A DNA stretch of 64,000 bases from Bemisia tabaci. Its lineage: Eukaryota; Arthropoda; Insecta; Hemiptera; Aleyrodidae. Position 1 is the stretch's first letter. Each line of letters begins with the position of its first letter. A model generated the notes under the pieces. It was not told the DNA's origin and did not search any database. It worked only from the letters and a program-made list of their open reading frames with translations. The position numbers and the translations under genes are program-made. Shown in pieces: positions 20,909-31,780 of the stretch. The stretch spans positions 33,492,597-33,556,596 of the forward strand of contig NC_092799.1 in assembly GCF_918797505.1 (NCBI RefSeq). The letters run 5' to 3'.

Positions 20909-22059
20909 ACTCGTCTATCATCAGCCTTCTAAATTTCAAAATCCTAGACGCGTCGCTCATATTGATTCTGCAAAAAAGAACTGTTTCGTGGTACAATGCG
21001 AGCGTGGATTCTATACGATCTCGGAGGGGATACGCAGAAAACTCACGGTGGATGAGTGTGTGGACGTGATGCTGCATCGCCTATTTCAACACGCACAAAT
21101 CTCATACACTAGATTCAAAGCGAAGCTTCCTCCGAAGGAACATTCCAGGTGCGCTTCAATTGCTGGGCGGGGGCGAGAGGGGTGGCTGAAAAAGGGGCTG
21201 AAATTATTCATCCACGCATATCCACAAGAGAGCAATCGGGAAAGTTTCCGTTGGCTGGGGTGAGAGCACTTCAAGGCATCCGCGCGAAAGTTCGCAAGAA
21301 CAAAACCTTTGATGAAAGATGAGCTGGCTAGACACGGCAAGCGGGAGTATGAACCCTACGAATGGGAACGGGTCACCGGCGAGGGATTGGGGAGAAGGGG
21401 GAGGGGGGCGCTGTCGTTGGAAATTCTTTTTGTCAAAGAAGTTGTCCGGAGTTTAATTAAGTTGAACGAATTTCGGAATGAATTAAAATTGCATCAAGTT
21501 CTCCGCCCGCTCGGCCCAATTTTGAAACGCTACGGATGTGTGTCGTCTCGCCGTTGCCATATCTGAGAGTGCACTGAGTGCTCTGCTATTTCTCTGGAAA
21601 TTGCTTATAACTTATAAGGGCAGTTTATCGCTTTTGCACGCTTTTGACTCTGGAACGTGAGCATTACTAGATTTTAATGCACTATGTTGAAACACTGCAG
21701 AACCTCTACTTTCCATCGTCAAATAATGTGGAAAGTATTACGATTCTACACAAAATAAATGAGAGGGGAATACTGGACTTTTGAAGGCGAAATTAGTAAT
21801 ACTTGAAACCCTTATACATATAAGACACTGTCTTTGTCGCGCTTATATTTAACCATCGTGAAGTTATTTCTCATTTTATAACACTCACAACTACTTAAAA
21901 AACCGGTAAATATTTCTGGTTAAAACTCTAGTACTAAAAACCACTACTAAAAATAATTGCACTAAAAACATATAAACATCATCGAATATGCTGTGACAGA
22001 GGATTTTAAATCTGATTTGCGTTGAGACGTTGCAAGATTGTGCACTGGCAAAAACTGTG
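20909..22059. other. Unassigned sequence
   Basis: No gene recognised. Frames of 65-91 codons at 20872-21566 occur on both strands across the same bases. A G-rich patch (GGGGGAGGGGGG) sits near 21397-21409. From 21560 onward the sequence is AT-rich and featureless. Confidence 0.35.
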
Positions 22060-22158
22060 CAAAAGACTCATTCGTTTTCGTCGCTAAAATCGTGTTTTGC
22101 TTGAACTTTGGGTGAAGAGACATTTATCAGAATGCTTTAATTCATATCTTGCCCACTG
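22060..22158 (+). mobile_element. Element C fragment (right arm)
   Basis: ACATTTATCAGAATGCTTTA, ATTCATATCTTGCCCACTGG and GCCA match the right arm of element C at 24050-24094 (ACATGTATCAGAATGCTGAA, then CTTGTCTAGTGGTCCA). Upstream bases also resemble the C arm (TCGTTTTCGT, AAATCGTG). The left arm is absent. Confidence 0.55.
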
Positions 22159-22417
22159 GGCCATTAGGTGGAAGATGGTAAGAGATTGGGACGAGAGAAA
22201 GAGAAATAATTTCTCTTTTTCGATAGGAGCACGCGGAATTTTTGCAGAAAGGAAATTTAAAACCTGGTAAATGGTCATCAGGTGTTGCTACGATCGTGCA
22301 TTTGTTCGTGACCGTAATATTTATGAGGTATATTTAATAATATTTTCACAATATGAATTGCCATTAAATGAGAGAAAGATCTGCACAATCTTAGCAACAT
22401 ATGCAGACTCTTACCAG

Positions 22418-22835
22418 CAGTGTTCGAAACTCACAGGCGCCAACGCGCCAAATGCGCCTAAAAAATCGGCCATGGCGCCTAAAAAACTAAGGGTCTGCGC
22501 CAACGTGGCCCCTGAAAATCTGGATTCTCATAGGGGGTCACATAAAGAATGAAAAACAAATTTATTTGAATTAAAAAAACTCAGAATTTTCAGCACTACA
22601 AGTGAAAGCTTTTTCTTTTCTTCACGATTTCATTCCTAGTGCTTTTGTCTTCCCCAAGTTACAGATACTCACTAGTTCTGTTACAAAAAAATCTTGCGTC
22701 GAACTTTCCCCTAAATGCGCCATATTATATTGGCAAAAAGTCAATTTGGCCCCTAAAAAATCTTCAATGGCGCCTAAAAATCGGGCTTGATGCGCCACAT
22801 GGCTCCGAAAACTCAAAAGTGAGTTTCGAACCCTG
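22418..22835. mobile_element. hAT-type element with subterminal repeats
   Basis: A 418-bp element with ends CAGTGTTCGAAACTCAC and GTGAGTTTCGAACCCTG, hAT-like 17-bp TIRs with two mismatches. Near both ends the motif GGCGCC(T/A)A and its relatives recur (22438, 22456, 22475 on the left; 22770 and 22790 on the right), as expected for hAT subterminal transposase-binding repeats. The flanking octamers (CTTACCAG and TTCTACTC) do not match, so the TSD is not demonstrated. Confidence 0.65.
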
Positions 22836-23393
22836 TTCTACTCCCACTCTTCATTTGAGAAAAGGAACTGCCGCGGATAAGGGGATAATGTGACACCGTA
22901 AACGAATGCCGAGGTGATCAAACGCAGGCGCTTTCATGCGGTCAGTCTCCGGCCGCGCGCCAGCATTGCGGTGGCGAGGCGAATGCATTGTTTGAATAGC
23001 GGTGGGCACGATCGGAAAAATACGACCGGAGCTCCTGAATTTACCGGGCGCCCGACCTGAAATTCGACTGAACACGTCATAATATTGCACGGCGGTCAGC
23101 ATCAAAGTGATGGCGCTTTTTAGGGAATTGAAATTGTTTGTGCGGCGGCCGTTTAGCGATATTTCAGCAAAGCATTTAATATCCGGAACCGGAGTGATTC
23201 CAATCGGGGGATGAGGTTCTCTCGAGGCGCATAGTTCAATGCTACGGCCCTTTGTTTATTCGGACCTGACTGGTATGATGCTTGCACATGCATAAACAGT
23301 GGATCGGTGAAACTACAAAAATGTGGATTCCGATTTTCCATGTTGTGAAATTATCATTCTTGTTTGAATCCCTGTCAGCAGTGTTGCCGTGCT
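22836..23393. other. Unassigned sequence, GC-rich left half
   Basis: No gene or repeat boundary recognised. The stretch 22905-23050 is CpG-rich. An 84-codon minus frame at 22851-23105 has no domain. Confidence 0.4.
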
Positions 23394-24186
23394 AAGGAAG
23401 AACGCCGTATGAACATGCGAGAGTTGCCAAATTTCTCGCGATGTAATGTTTATTATTGAGGAAAATCGTGATTATTGTTCCTTGAAATTTCCAGGAGTTT
23501 TAGATCAAATTACAAACAAAATTATCTGAGAAATGGGCAGACAATGGACCACTAGACAAGGTACGAATTTAAGCAATCTGATACATGTTTCTCAACCAAA
23601 ATTTCACGTAAAACACGATTCACAAAACGAAAATTACTGAAACTAACTCTTAACGAAGATAACAAAGTTTTTACTACACATTAGTTACGAGGAATTTGAA
23701 CTGCCCGCTCACAAGAAACTCGAAGCTCCACGTGAGTCAAATCACGCACTACAACGGTGTCAGCAAGCTTCTCAATCGAGCAATGTTCATTTCTCACCAT
23801 GTGTTGTTCAAACTGTAAGCAATTTGCTATAGCTGAGCCAAAGCGTCAAGATCGAGGTTGCAAGATTTTTATATTGTAGAGACTGTCATGATAACGTTTA
23901 GCGCTCGATGTGAATCACGTAGAGCATTGAGTTTTCATGAGCGGGTGGTTTGAATTCATGCATCAAGAATCATTAAATATCTTTGTAAGTAGTAGATCTC
24001 GGTAATTTTCGTTGTGTGCATCGTATTCTACGTAAAATTTTGGTTTAGAAACATGTATCAGAATGCTGAAATTCGTACCTTGTCTAGTGGTCCATTATAC
24101 AAACATTTTCCTAAAAATTCGAGATTGTCTAGGAGAAATTTGGCAACGCCTGAAGGCTCATACGGCGTTTTTCCTTAGCACAGAAG
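23394..24186. mobile_element. MITE family A, copy 5, interrupted
   Basis: Left end TTGCCGTGCTAAGGAAGAAC and CGCCGTATGAAC; right end AACGCCTGAAGGCTCATACG and TTTTTCCTTAGCACAGAAG. The flanking tetramers AGTG and AGTA agree at three of four positions, consistent with an aged 4-bp TSD. Of the 793 bp, element C accounts for 550, leaving a standard 243-bp A element. Confidence 0.85.
23545..24094. mobile_element. Element C (nested in A)
   Basis: A 550-bp element with inverted ends TGGACCACTAGACAAGGTAC and GTACCTTGTCTAGTGGTCCA. The arms continue imperfectly for about 95 bp (GATACATGTTTCT with AAATTTCACGTA on the left). A second inner pair GCCCGCTCA and TGAGCGGGT flanks the centre. It is non-coding. 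A right-arm fragment occurs at 22060-22158. Confidence 0.8.
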
Positions 24187-24234
24187 AGTAGGGAACCGAC
24201 GTGCTTACAACCGTTTTAAGAAAATCGAATCGAA

Positions 24235-24381
24235 CAGTAGCGAGGAGTGCGAATGATTGAAAATTGATACTTCCCCATTTAAAGCTATGGCTAAGAATCG
24301 GTTATTAATGTGATTGTAGCGCACGCCGTGTTTATCGATCCTTTCCCATGTCGATGTATCGAAAAGCACGCCACGTCACTG
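24235..24381. mobile_element. hAT-type MITE J, copy 1
   Basis: A 147-bp element, ends CAGTAGCGAGGAGTGC and GCACGCCACGTCACTG, with a perfect 8-bp TSD GAATCGAA at 24227-24234 and 24382-24389. The interior has the J pattern: CCCCATTTAAAGCTATGG, AATCGGTTATTAATG, then GTTTATCGATCCTTTCCC. The short CAGTGGCG-style end and 8-bp TSD place it in hAT. Confidence 0.9.
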
Positions 24382-24412
24382 GAATCGAAAGGTTCAACGC
24401 TCTCGTTTTTAA

Positions 24413-24869
24413 GGTGATTCGATGGACGCCATTTTTTGTGTCATGAGAGACGTGCGACATATCGCATCAATTCGTTCCATAATTTCAGCGACTCGTCATT
24501 TTCTTCAAATTTTGAGATCGAACTTCTCTTGTCACGAGACTGAAGAATTCATGTACCAAATTTGACAAAGAAATTCAAAATAATAAAGGACGTTTTTATT
24601 AACGTTTTTTCAGTGAAAAAATATCGCAGGAAAAATATAGCGCAGTTTCAATATAAGTATCGAGTGCGATATTTTTCCTTAAAAAAACCCTGCCTTTAAT
24701 TTTGTTGAATTTCTTTGTCAAATTTGGTACATGAATTCTTTGGTCTCGTGACAATCGAAGTGCGATCTCAGAATTCGAAAAAAATGACGAGTAGCTGAAA
24801 TTATGGAACGGATTGATGCGATGTATCGCACGTCGCTCTGACACAAAAAATGGCAACCGTCGAATCACC
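24413..24869. mobile_element. Foldback MITE U at TTAA
   Basis: A 457-bp element with inverted arms of about 160 bp, starting GGTGATTCGATGGACGCC and ending GGCAACCGTCGAATCACC. It is bounded by TTAA at 24409-24412 and 24870-24873. The arms share GACATATCGCATCAATTCGT and AATTCATGTACCAAATTTGA with scattered differences. TTAA targets are used by piggyBac and by a few other superfamilies. The terminal GGTGATTC is not a classical piggyBac CCC end, so the superfamily is left open. Confidence 0.8.
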
Positions 24870-25049
24870 TTAAATGCAGCTTAGGAGAACCAAAGTTTTG
24901 CTTTCCTTCAACTGAAACGAGTTGTCGAGACTTATTTAAACCAGCATTGAATTAATAACTCAAAATATTTCATTATAAAAAGTATTTAATTTGACTCGCT
25001 TTTTTCTATGTTTTTGAATCGAATCGAATCAATTCATAGGAAAGTTCAA

Positions 25050-25254
25050 CTAGTTCTTGAAACTTGAAAACATTGACAAGAAAAAGGTTTCTTGATTCAA
25101 TCAGATTTAAGCTTAAATCAAAAAGAAATCCGCTCAAATTAAGAGGCTTGGTTCTTGATTTAAGCTGAAATCTAATTGAATCAAGAGTATTTTTTCATGT
25201 CGATGTTTTTAAGAGTCTGGACTGTAGATCTAATGTGTTTTTTTTTTCCAAGTA
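25050..25254. mobile_element. MITE family D, copy 3 (left-truncated)
   Basis: It contains TTGAAAACATTGACAAG, TTGATTCAATCAGATTTAAG, the complementary right half and GAGTCTGGACTGTAGATCTA, ending in a T run and CCAAGTA, a decayed CCAGTG. The left CACTGG end is missing. The open frames that overlap it are inverted-repeat artefacts. Confidence 0.75.
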
Positions 25255-25270
25255 CACGTAAAAATAAGTA

Positions 25271-25534
25271 CAGCGGGTTGATTGTTGAAATTGGTAGACA
25301 AAGCGATGGACAGAGAAGGCAAAAGAGATATGGAGGAATCCTGTTGGTAGAAGTGGTTGGTTGCCATGGACAAAGAAGGTATGTAAACTAACTAACGAGA
25401 CCCTATAGGTATAGTTCATCATTTTCTCCCGTGGTTTATGGGAACCACCCATTTCAACCAACAGGATTGCTCCATACTCCATATGTCTTCGTTGTCTATC
25501 GCTTTGACTATCAATTTCAACAATCAGCCCGTGG
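25271..25534. mobile_element. Foldback element AA, copy 1
   Basis: Left arm CGGGTTGATTGTTGAAATTG, GTAGACAAAGCGATGGACA; right arm TGTCTATCGCTTTGACTATC, AATTTCAACAATCAGCCCG. Inner pairing continues through AATCCTGTTGG and CCAACAGGATTG. Another copy is at 46324-46605 and a single arm at 38781. The overlapping frames on both strands arise from the palindrome. Confidence 0.75.
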
Positions 25535-25639
25535 GTATCCCGTTATGAGAAGTCATCACTTACTTACGTTACTCTCTGAAAGTCAGTTGATGACTCCCGG
25601 AATGTCTTAAATCCACTCATTAACGCACAATTTCAGTCA

Positions 25640-26640
25640 GTATCGCACTTTTCCATATTGATGACCACAACGTATCTCCATTCCGATGTTTTGAAACCGA
25701 GCCTATTTAATTTTTTGGACGAGAGACAAGCAAAACTCAAAGTTTGAAATTCGCAAAGAAAATTCTCCCAACAAAAAGGAAAAGTCGAGGAAGTCTCACG
25801 ATTTACATTGACAGCTCTTCCGGAGAAAAAATGAAGTTTGACAGGAATTGTGCAACGTCGCAAACCGGGGTACATCGTCTTTCACCCTCGCCATAAAAAT
25901 GGAGAAAACTGAAGGCATTTCAGCACTTTTTACACAGCTTGTATTCAACTATGGCAATGGACAATGGGACGTGCTGAAGACAGCGCCTTGATACAACTAT
26001 ACAACCTCGACGGATGTCCATATTGCGTTCAAAAAATTGAAGGCGTTTTGAATTTCAGCGCACTGACTGCAGCGCTTGATTAACGGACGCTTTGGTGACA
26101 AGATATCGCCTTGATGCCTATTCAAGCTTTACGGATGTTCGTATCACATCTCGATGGTCAGAGTGCAGTATCACGTATCTACATTGCGGTGTTTCAAAAT
26201 CTCCGCTCCTATTTTATTATTCCGATGGGAAGCAATCGAACGTTACAACTTAATTTGTATGCCAGATACTCTGCTAACAGAGATGAAAAATCACGGAGAA
26301 ACATTTTACGTTGACTAGTTATCCGAAGAAAAAATAGATTTTTCCAAGTAATCTGCAACGTCGCAAACGGAGCTACGTGGTCTCTCATATTGGTCATCGG
26401 AACGTGGAAAACTGAAGGCATTTCGGCTCTTTTCGCACCGATTTTATTCGTCCGTAACAAGAAGACTAGGACGCGCTGACAACGGCGCCTTGATACAACT
26501 ATACCACCTCGACGGATGTCCATATTGCGTTCAAAAAATTGAAGGCGTTTTGAATTTCAGCGCACTGACTGCAGCGCTTGATTAACGGACGCGTTGGTGA
26601 CAAGATATCGCCTTGATGCCTTTTCAAGTAAGTGGCTCCG
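25640..26640 (+). repeat. Tandem repeat of about 502 bp, two units, combining G and F
   Basis: A 150-bp block is nearly identical at 25983-26135 and 26485-26637: GCGCCTTGATACAACTATAC, TCGACGGATGTCCATATTGC, GTTCAAAAAATTGAAGGCGT and TTGATTAACGGACGC. Upstream of each block a looser match continues (GCAACGTCGCAAAC, then AAAACTGAAGGCATTTC), so the whole unit is duplicated with an offset of 502 bp. The unit joins a G-type segment to an F motif. No conserved frame. Confidence 0.75.
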
Positions 26641-26659
26641 TCGTGGTTTTAATTTTTTC

Positions 26660-26799
26660 AAGGTCGCAACTGAATTTAAGGGAGGAAACCAACTCGAGCT
26701 GGATCCTCTCGGTGAATATCGTTTTGAACTTGGCGAAGACGTGTCTTCGATCGAGATAAAACGCCTTCAGATACCCAGATATACCAACCGCCCGACATA
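26660..26799 (+). CDS. Possible exon-like open stretch, no recognised family
   Basis: After a pyrimidine-rich run ending TTTTTTCAAG, a plausible splice acceptor, about 46 codons stay open to a TAG. The predicted residues are balanced (NQLELDPLGEYRF, LGEDVSSIEIKRLQIP) rather than low-complexity. No donor or second exon was found, and no family is recognised. It directly follows the 502-bp tandem repeat and could be part of it. Confidence 0.12.
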
Positions 26800-26835
26800 G
26801 AAACACGAATAGTTGTATCATTGCTTCGATAAACC

Positions 26836-27397
26836 TTAGACCAGAGTCAGAGTTGGACTCTAACCTCATATGGATGACAATTTAAGCCTTTTAACCTACC
26901 CAATTCGACATTATTGGCGCCTTTCATGGAATCTCAACGCCCAGAGAAAATCGCATCTCCAATTAAAATTCAAAATTTCAAATTAAATACTTTTTTTTCG
27001 AAAGTTTCTCTTGAATACATAAAGAATGACCATGCTCATTCCAAACCAAAAATATTAATCACACGTTAAGGTAACTTTATGTTGTGTCCCGTATTGACTC
27101 AAAATATTCTTTGATTTATCTTAGAATTTATGGGTTCAACATTTTGAATCAACCCAAGGAGAAAAGAAGAGTCCGCATTGAGGGGAAAATTGCGTGGCCA
27201 CCAGGTTTTTCCGCCCGTTTTTTCAGCCAATCAGTCATACGATTCATTTTTTATGTCTTTCAGAAAATAACATGGAAAATCGAAAGCATATATTTTTCTC
27301 GAATTCAGTCAGTTTTTCGGCAAAAATACGCTCACGACCGACCTCTCGAGGAGTTGGCGTTTCCATTGATGTATATGAAATTTCAGTTTTTCTCCTT
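26836..27397. other. Unassigned AT-rich sequence
   Basis: No repeat boundary or gene recognised. A short minus-strand F fragment (CACGAATAGTTGTATCATTG, 26803-26822) precedes it. Confidence 0.4.
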
Positions 27398-27630
27398 CAC
27401 TGGTTTTTAAAAAAGTCGCTTGGATCTAGAGCCCAGACTCTTAATAGCATGGCAAGAGAAAATACCCTTGATTCAATCCGACTTTTCCTTGAATCGAAGT
27501 GCCGAGCCTCTTGATTTAGGTGGATTTCCTCTTGAATCAAGCAAAAAGTCCGATTGAATCAAGAGTATTTTTCCATATCAATGTTTTTAAGAGTCTGGAC
27601 TCTAAATCCAAGCGACTTTTTTTTCCAGTG
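27398..27630. mobile_element. MITE family D, copy 4
   Basis: A 233-bp palindromic MITE, ends CACTGGTTTTTAAAAAAGTC and a T run with CCAGTG, inner arms TTGATTCAATCCGACTTT and AAAGTCCGATTGAATCAAGA. The flanks are TT on both sides. The centre differs from D1, so D is a family of related but diverged elements. Confidence 0.85.
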
Positions 27631-28469
27631 TTTCAGGACTTGGGTTCGTATTTTTGACCATGACCTGACAAGACGGTCAAAAAGCATCTATTCACCTAGT
27701 CAATGCGACCTCTTATTTTCTCATTGAATCACCCGCGGTTATAAAGAGCCGCATTTAAAAGCCCTTTCTATGGACATATCAGACGATAAGTCGACGGTGG
27801 ATTTCCTCCACCGAGACACGGTTGGATTTGAATTCTCGCGACCATTTTATCGTCACTTATCTACAACTGTATCCGCGTTCGAGCGGCTCGGATCCCTTGC
27901 CGGACCCCCGTTAAATTTAAATTATCGTTTTGCCGTACCGGTGCTCCACGACAGGAGCGTCCCGGGAACAAAAGGCGGGTGCATTGGAACACGTGCTCCC
28001 CGCATGGTCCGATGGCCGACTTCATTATTTTGAATGGCGGCGAGCACTCCAGTTATGAAAATGACTTTTGTCTCACTACGCACTACCCAAAGCTGGCGCT
28101 CTTTACGGCCAAAACGGTTTCCATTTCACGTGCATCAGACTCGGTTTCAAAGCACGGTTGTCAGGTTATTCGTGGCGCGGTAGACTCACCTTGCTTAAAA
28201 GCAATTTCATTAAAGCTGCTTTCACAGCGCTTTTGGCTTTCTGCATAGAGAAAAAAAGGAGGTGTTTGCATTTTGAGGTTTGTTTACCCTGTGACGTAGG
28301 TCGGTACAACCTGGCCAGCGAAATCCGGAATTCGATGTATGAAAAACGGACTATGGTGTCCCACTTTTTTTTTGCTTAAATCAATTGATTTTGATGAGTT
28401 CATCATAAAATTTCAAGCACTTTTTATAGAATGACTTTTCTCCATAAATTACACACTTCCAAGAAAATC
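27631..28469. other. Unassigned sequence
   Basis: Open frames at 27770-28033, 27979-28248 and 28068-28379 overlap in three phases. None shows a domain or a splice-consistent structure. Moderately GC-rich in the middle. Confidence 0.35.
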
Positions 28470-28603
28470 TATTTTGTCATATCTTCTTCAATAATTGTTC
28501 AATTCATGAACCAAGGGTATCCTCGAGTTCAGTTCACTCAGTAGTTTCCACTTAAACACGAAATTCATCAAATTTCAGACACCTGCACATTCTCCATTGG
28601 CTG
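28470..28603 (+). mobile_element. MITE family M, copy 3 (right part only)
   Basis: ATTTTGTCATATCTTCTTCA, AGGGTATCC with TTCAGTTCACTCAGTAG, and CACCTGCACATTCTCCATT match the distal part of M copy 1 in reverse. The other terminus is not recognisable. Confidence 0.65.
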
Positions 28604-28616
28604 ATAATGTTATTTT

Positions 28617-28670
28617 GATTTGAGGTCATCCCTAAATTACGTAACGCATTTTTGAGCCCCCTTGTAACGC
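28617..28670 (+). repeat. Fragment of a dispersed GTCATCCCTAAATTACGTAA repeat
   Basis: GGTCATCCCTAAATTACGTA, then ACGCATTTTTGAGCCCCC, resembles a repeat end I associate with many insect genomes (the string TACGTAATTTAGGGATGACC and variants). Only one end is visible, and the right boundary is not found. Confidence 0.4.
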
Positions 28671-29097
28671 TTTTGTGTCGTAGGTCCCTACCTTTTTCCA
28701 CGTGAAAACAAGATGAAGTTACACTCTCCTCGACCCCCCCCCCTTTTCCTTCTAGAGGGGTACGAAATTTTGGAACGGCCTTTTTCCCGTAAAACCCTCT
28801 CTCGCAACCCATTCACTTCACGTCTCCTTCGTGGCCTCCCGGAAGGTGTCCATCAGACATCCTCTTTCGATGAAGGGTAAGGGCCGAGTAGTTTGTTTTG
28901 GAATTTGATTGTAATGGGAAGAGGGGGCTATTGAATTTTTTTGAAGGGGAAGAACAGCGAAACTCCATTACGCCACTGTATTAAAGTATCAGCCGAATGA
29001 AATGCTTAAAAACTAAATCGCCAACATCACAACCGAGTGAAAAAGCGACGTCTTGCCCTTCAAAACATCTAATTTTTAGCTTTGGCCACCCGTATTC
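28671..29097. other. Unassigned sequence with a C run
   Basis: A run of about 11 C bases lies at 28732-28743. No gene recognised. Confidence 0.4.
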
Positions 29098-29354
29098 GAA
29101 TCAGTGAGAACGAAAATACACCGACTCGGTAACTCGAAAATGCTCACTTCTCACTGAGGACCGACAATTTTCATATAGGTCATTGAAGTTACCGTATCTG
29201 TTCCAACCAGGACATTTAAAGTGCCATTAAGTACTTGCTTTTAGGCACCAAAAATATTTTTCTTCGACTAACTTCTTCACCTACTATGCAGTTTTGTGTG
29301 TGTCTTGATTACTTTCATTTTTTCGAGTCGGTGTGTTTTCGTTCTCACTGATTC
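29098..29354. mobile_element. Element I, copy 1
   Basis: A 257-bp element with inverted ends GAATCAGTGAGAACGAAAAT and TTTTCGTTCTCACTGATTC; inner arms ACCGACTCGG and CGAGTCGGTG. The same element, inverted, is at 58466-58721. The flanks ATTC and ATTT match at three of four positions; the sister copy has a perfect ATTT, so a 4-bp TSD is plausible. Confidence 0.8.
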
Positions 29355-30110
29355 ATTTAAGAGTGTTTTTTTTTATCCTTATCACATTTTGAACTATATT
29401 AAGTTGTCTTCATTTCTACCTGACGTCATATACGTGGCAACCATACGGGTCATCCGCACGACTCAGTTAAAAAGGAAAAAGAACTGTCTCCGTCTCTTTT
29501 CGGGGGCTTTCAAACCCGGAGAATGAAAGGGACCCGGTAGCTCATACGGTATCGATCTCTTTTTGTTCTTAGGGCTCGGACAGCAAACGAGAGAGACGGA
29601 GAGCGTTGCTTCCCCTGAATGGAGTCCTGCGAGCATTAGCCCTTTGAGAGCCTTGCACAATGCGTCCGAGAACGAGGCGGTGACTGAATAAAAGCTCCCG
29701 GTTTTGAAACGTGCGTTTTTACTCGCGCAATTGGCGATTGTTAATCGCTGCCAGTCAGCATTTTTCTACGAGCTCATCTCTTTTAATGGCCCCTCTAGGT
29801 GAATCAAACGCGAAAAGCTCGCGTTGCCATGCCGGTTGCTGCGGGGTTCGCAGAGCCACCTGAGGAGGGGCTCGAATTCAGGGAGAAAATCCGACCCCCC
29901 CCCCCCCGCCCATAATGCATTTCCACGGAATGAGAGCACTAATGAGCATTGGAGTGAAAAGTTAGGCTGACATCTCAACGTTCTATTTTGCAATTTCAGG
30001 AGCGGACGTGTTCGAAATCAGTATACCTTCCGTGGTTCATTTTTTGGAAAGTACATCCGATTGCAACATTACAACTTTCTACTTTCTTTTAATTTTTTTA
30101 AATATATATA
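29355..30110. other. Unassigned sequence with a C run
   Basis: No gene recognised. A run of 13 C bases is at 29886-29898. Short frames on both strands have no domain. Confidence 0.4.
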
Positions 30111-30524
30111 TGTCGCAGGCAATCGGCAATCGCCGGCAAATTGCAATCTTTTCGTGTTGAATCAACAAATTAAAGAAAATTTAAAGTGAAAAAAGTAGAG
30201 ACGAGGTAGGAAGTGGTGATTATTATGCTTTGAATTCAAACATTTACGTCATCCCCTTCTTCTTGAGTGCATGTTACCAGCTAGCACACTCGCGAGTCGT
30301 GAAATGTGATTAATAAACTGCGTTGGGTTTGGTTAAGCAACTAAACTAACTCCTAGGCAAAGCGGAGAGTATCGCTGGATTTGAAGGCGTTCCAAGCTGA
30401 GGTTGTGCCTTGAATTTCTTCGCTAAAGAAACCTTTAGTATATCGATGTTATTGTAATTGCAATTTGACAAATTGACAAGTGCGGAGCTTGCAAATTGCC
30501 GGCGATTGCTGACTGCCTGCGACA
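30111..30524. mobile_element. Foldback element V
   Basis: A 414-bp element with arms TGTCGCAGGCAATCGGCAAT, CGCCGGCAAATTGCAA and complement ending GACTGCCTGCGACA. The arm is about 37 bp with one small indel. It is flanked by TA on both sides, in AT-rich sequence, so the TSD is tentative. It encloses a CAACTAAACTAACT motif also seen at 7928. Confidence 0.75.
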
Positions 30525-30794
30525 TAAACATTCATAAATCCAACCGTTTTTTATACAATTTTTCTTGACTTTTTTGCACTGTCTCATAAATATGTCTAGA
30601 CAATTTTAAGGTGATGAAGCTCGAAAAATGCAAATTTCTTACGCAAATTGTGAGTAAGGAGTGCATATCAGACTTTGCCGATGCGCTCATCGTGATTTTT
30701 GGGACACGTTCTATGAGTAACAACTATAATTTTTGCTCTAGCAAAAGTTTGCAACAGTCCCATTCTATAATTTAAAATAATATGAGTAATAAGC

Positions 30795-30862
30795 TACACG
30801 AAGCGGACGAGGCGCGAAGCGCCTCGTGGGGCTGGACCGTGAAGAAGTTGGAGGGCCCCCTA
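30795..30862 (+). repeat. Hairpin-rich segment resembling a Helitron 3' end
   Basis: GAAGCGGACGAGGCGCGAAG with CGCCTCGT forms a perfect 9-bp stem (ACGAGGCGC and GCGCCTCGT). It is followed by GGGGCTGGACC and AGGGCCCCCTACT. The order matches the 3' region of the Helitron at 33977-34420 (AGCGG hairpin, GGGGTTGGACC, GCCCCCTAGT), but the final CTAG reads CTAC. The partner 5' end was not located. Confidence 0.4.
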
Positions 30863-31533
30863 CTTTAACTAAGATTTGTTCCATAGCTGAATGTTTCCTA
30901 ATTTCCGCTGAGCACAGATTCACCTGGAAAAAAGCGACTCCGTGCCATGTCGAACGGGTTGAAAGGAGGAAACGGTGGCTTGGACGTTGGTTGAGCGGAC
31001 GTGATTGGGGGGCTTGGGAATCCGTAAAAGTCCCTTCGGTGCGGGTGTCGAATGTCCTCGAATCCTGCAAATCCGGTCGTGACACCCGCACAACGCTTCG
31101 GATATGCCGCGTTGCAACCAAACACAAAGTATTTTAGAAATCTCGTATCAAAAGATTCTGGCGTGGCAAATATTATTTTTTGGGATCAGCTATCCTCGTC
31201 GGCTATAATACTATCCTCTTGGGAATGATCGATGAGTGACGTGTCGAGCTAGCTGTTTAGCAAACATGACTTAGGTGCCTATTCATAGTCGTTTTCTTAA
31301 CTGAGAGTCTCAATGTGGTTCAAGTTGGAATAAAGCGAGGTTTGAAGAGGTCTTTTACATGGCATCATGAGAATTATCAGCATAAGGGACCTTGTGTTGT
31401 ATTCAACCAAAGAAAGGAAATATATTCTGTCCAGGCAGTTTAGAGATTAGACATTGCTAAAAAAGAAAAATTCCTACGAGAAAAGTTTTGTAGGTTTTTT
31501 AAAAATGATGCTAAATACAGAGATTTTTGGATC
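30863..31533. other. Unassigned sequence
   Basis: Frames at 30765-31137 overlap on both strands (103-120 codons) in a moderately GC-rich stretch, none with a recognisable domain. From 31140 on it is AT-rich. Confidence 0.35.
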
Positions 31534-31780
31534 GTGTGTAGCAGAAAGGAACCAAGCCACATCGGTTATACTGCCAAATTTAATCGCGCAATTTAATTTT
31601 TACATGAAAACTGTTGTGCGGATTTTTGTGCAAACTTTAGTGAATTTTCTGCGTAGTGCGGAGCGATAATTCCTTAAAATTTTCAAGGGAATTCGCACAA
31701 ATGTTCTCTTGTAAAATATTAAGTTGCCCACTTAAATTTGGCATTAGCTGATGTAGCTTGGTTCCTTTCTGCTAAACGCG
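31534..31780. mobile_element. Foldback element W
   Basis: Arms CGTGTGTAGCAGAAAGGAAC, CAAGCCACATC and complement GATGTAGCTTGGTTCCTTTC, TGCTAAACGCG, with pairing continuing into TACTGCCAAATTTA and TAAATTTGGCATTAG (about 50 bp arms). No clear TSD. Non-coding. Confidence 0.75.
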
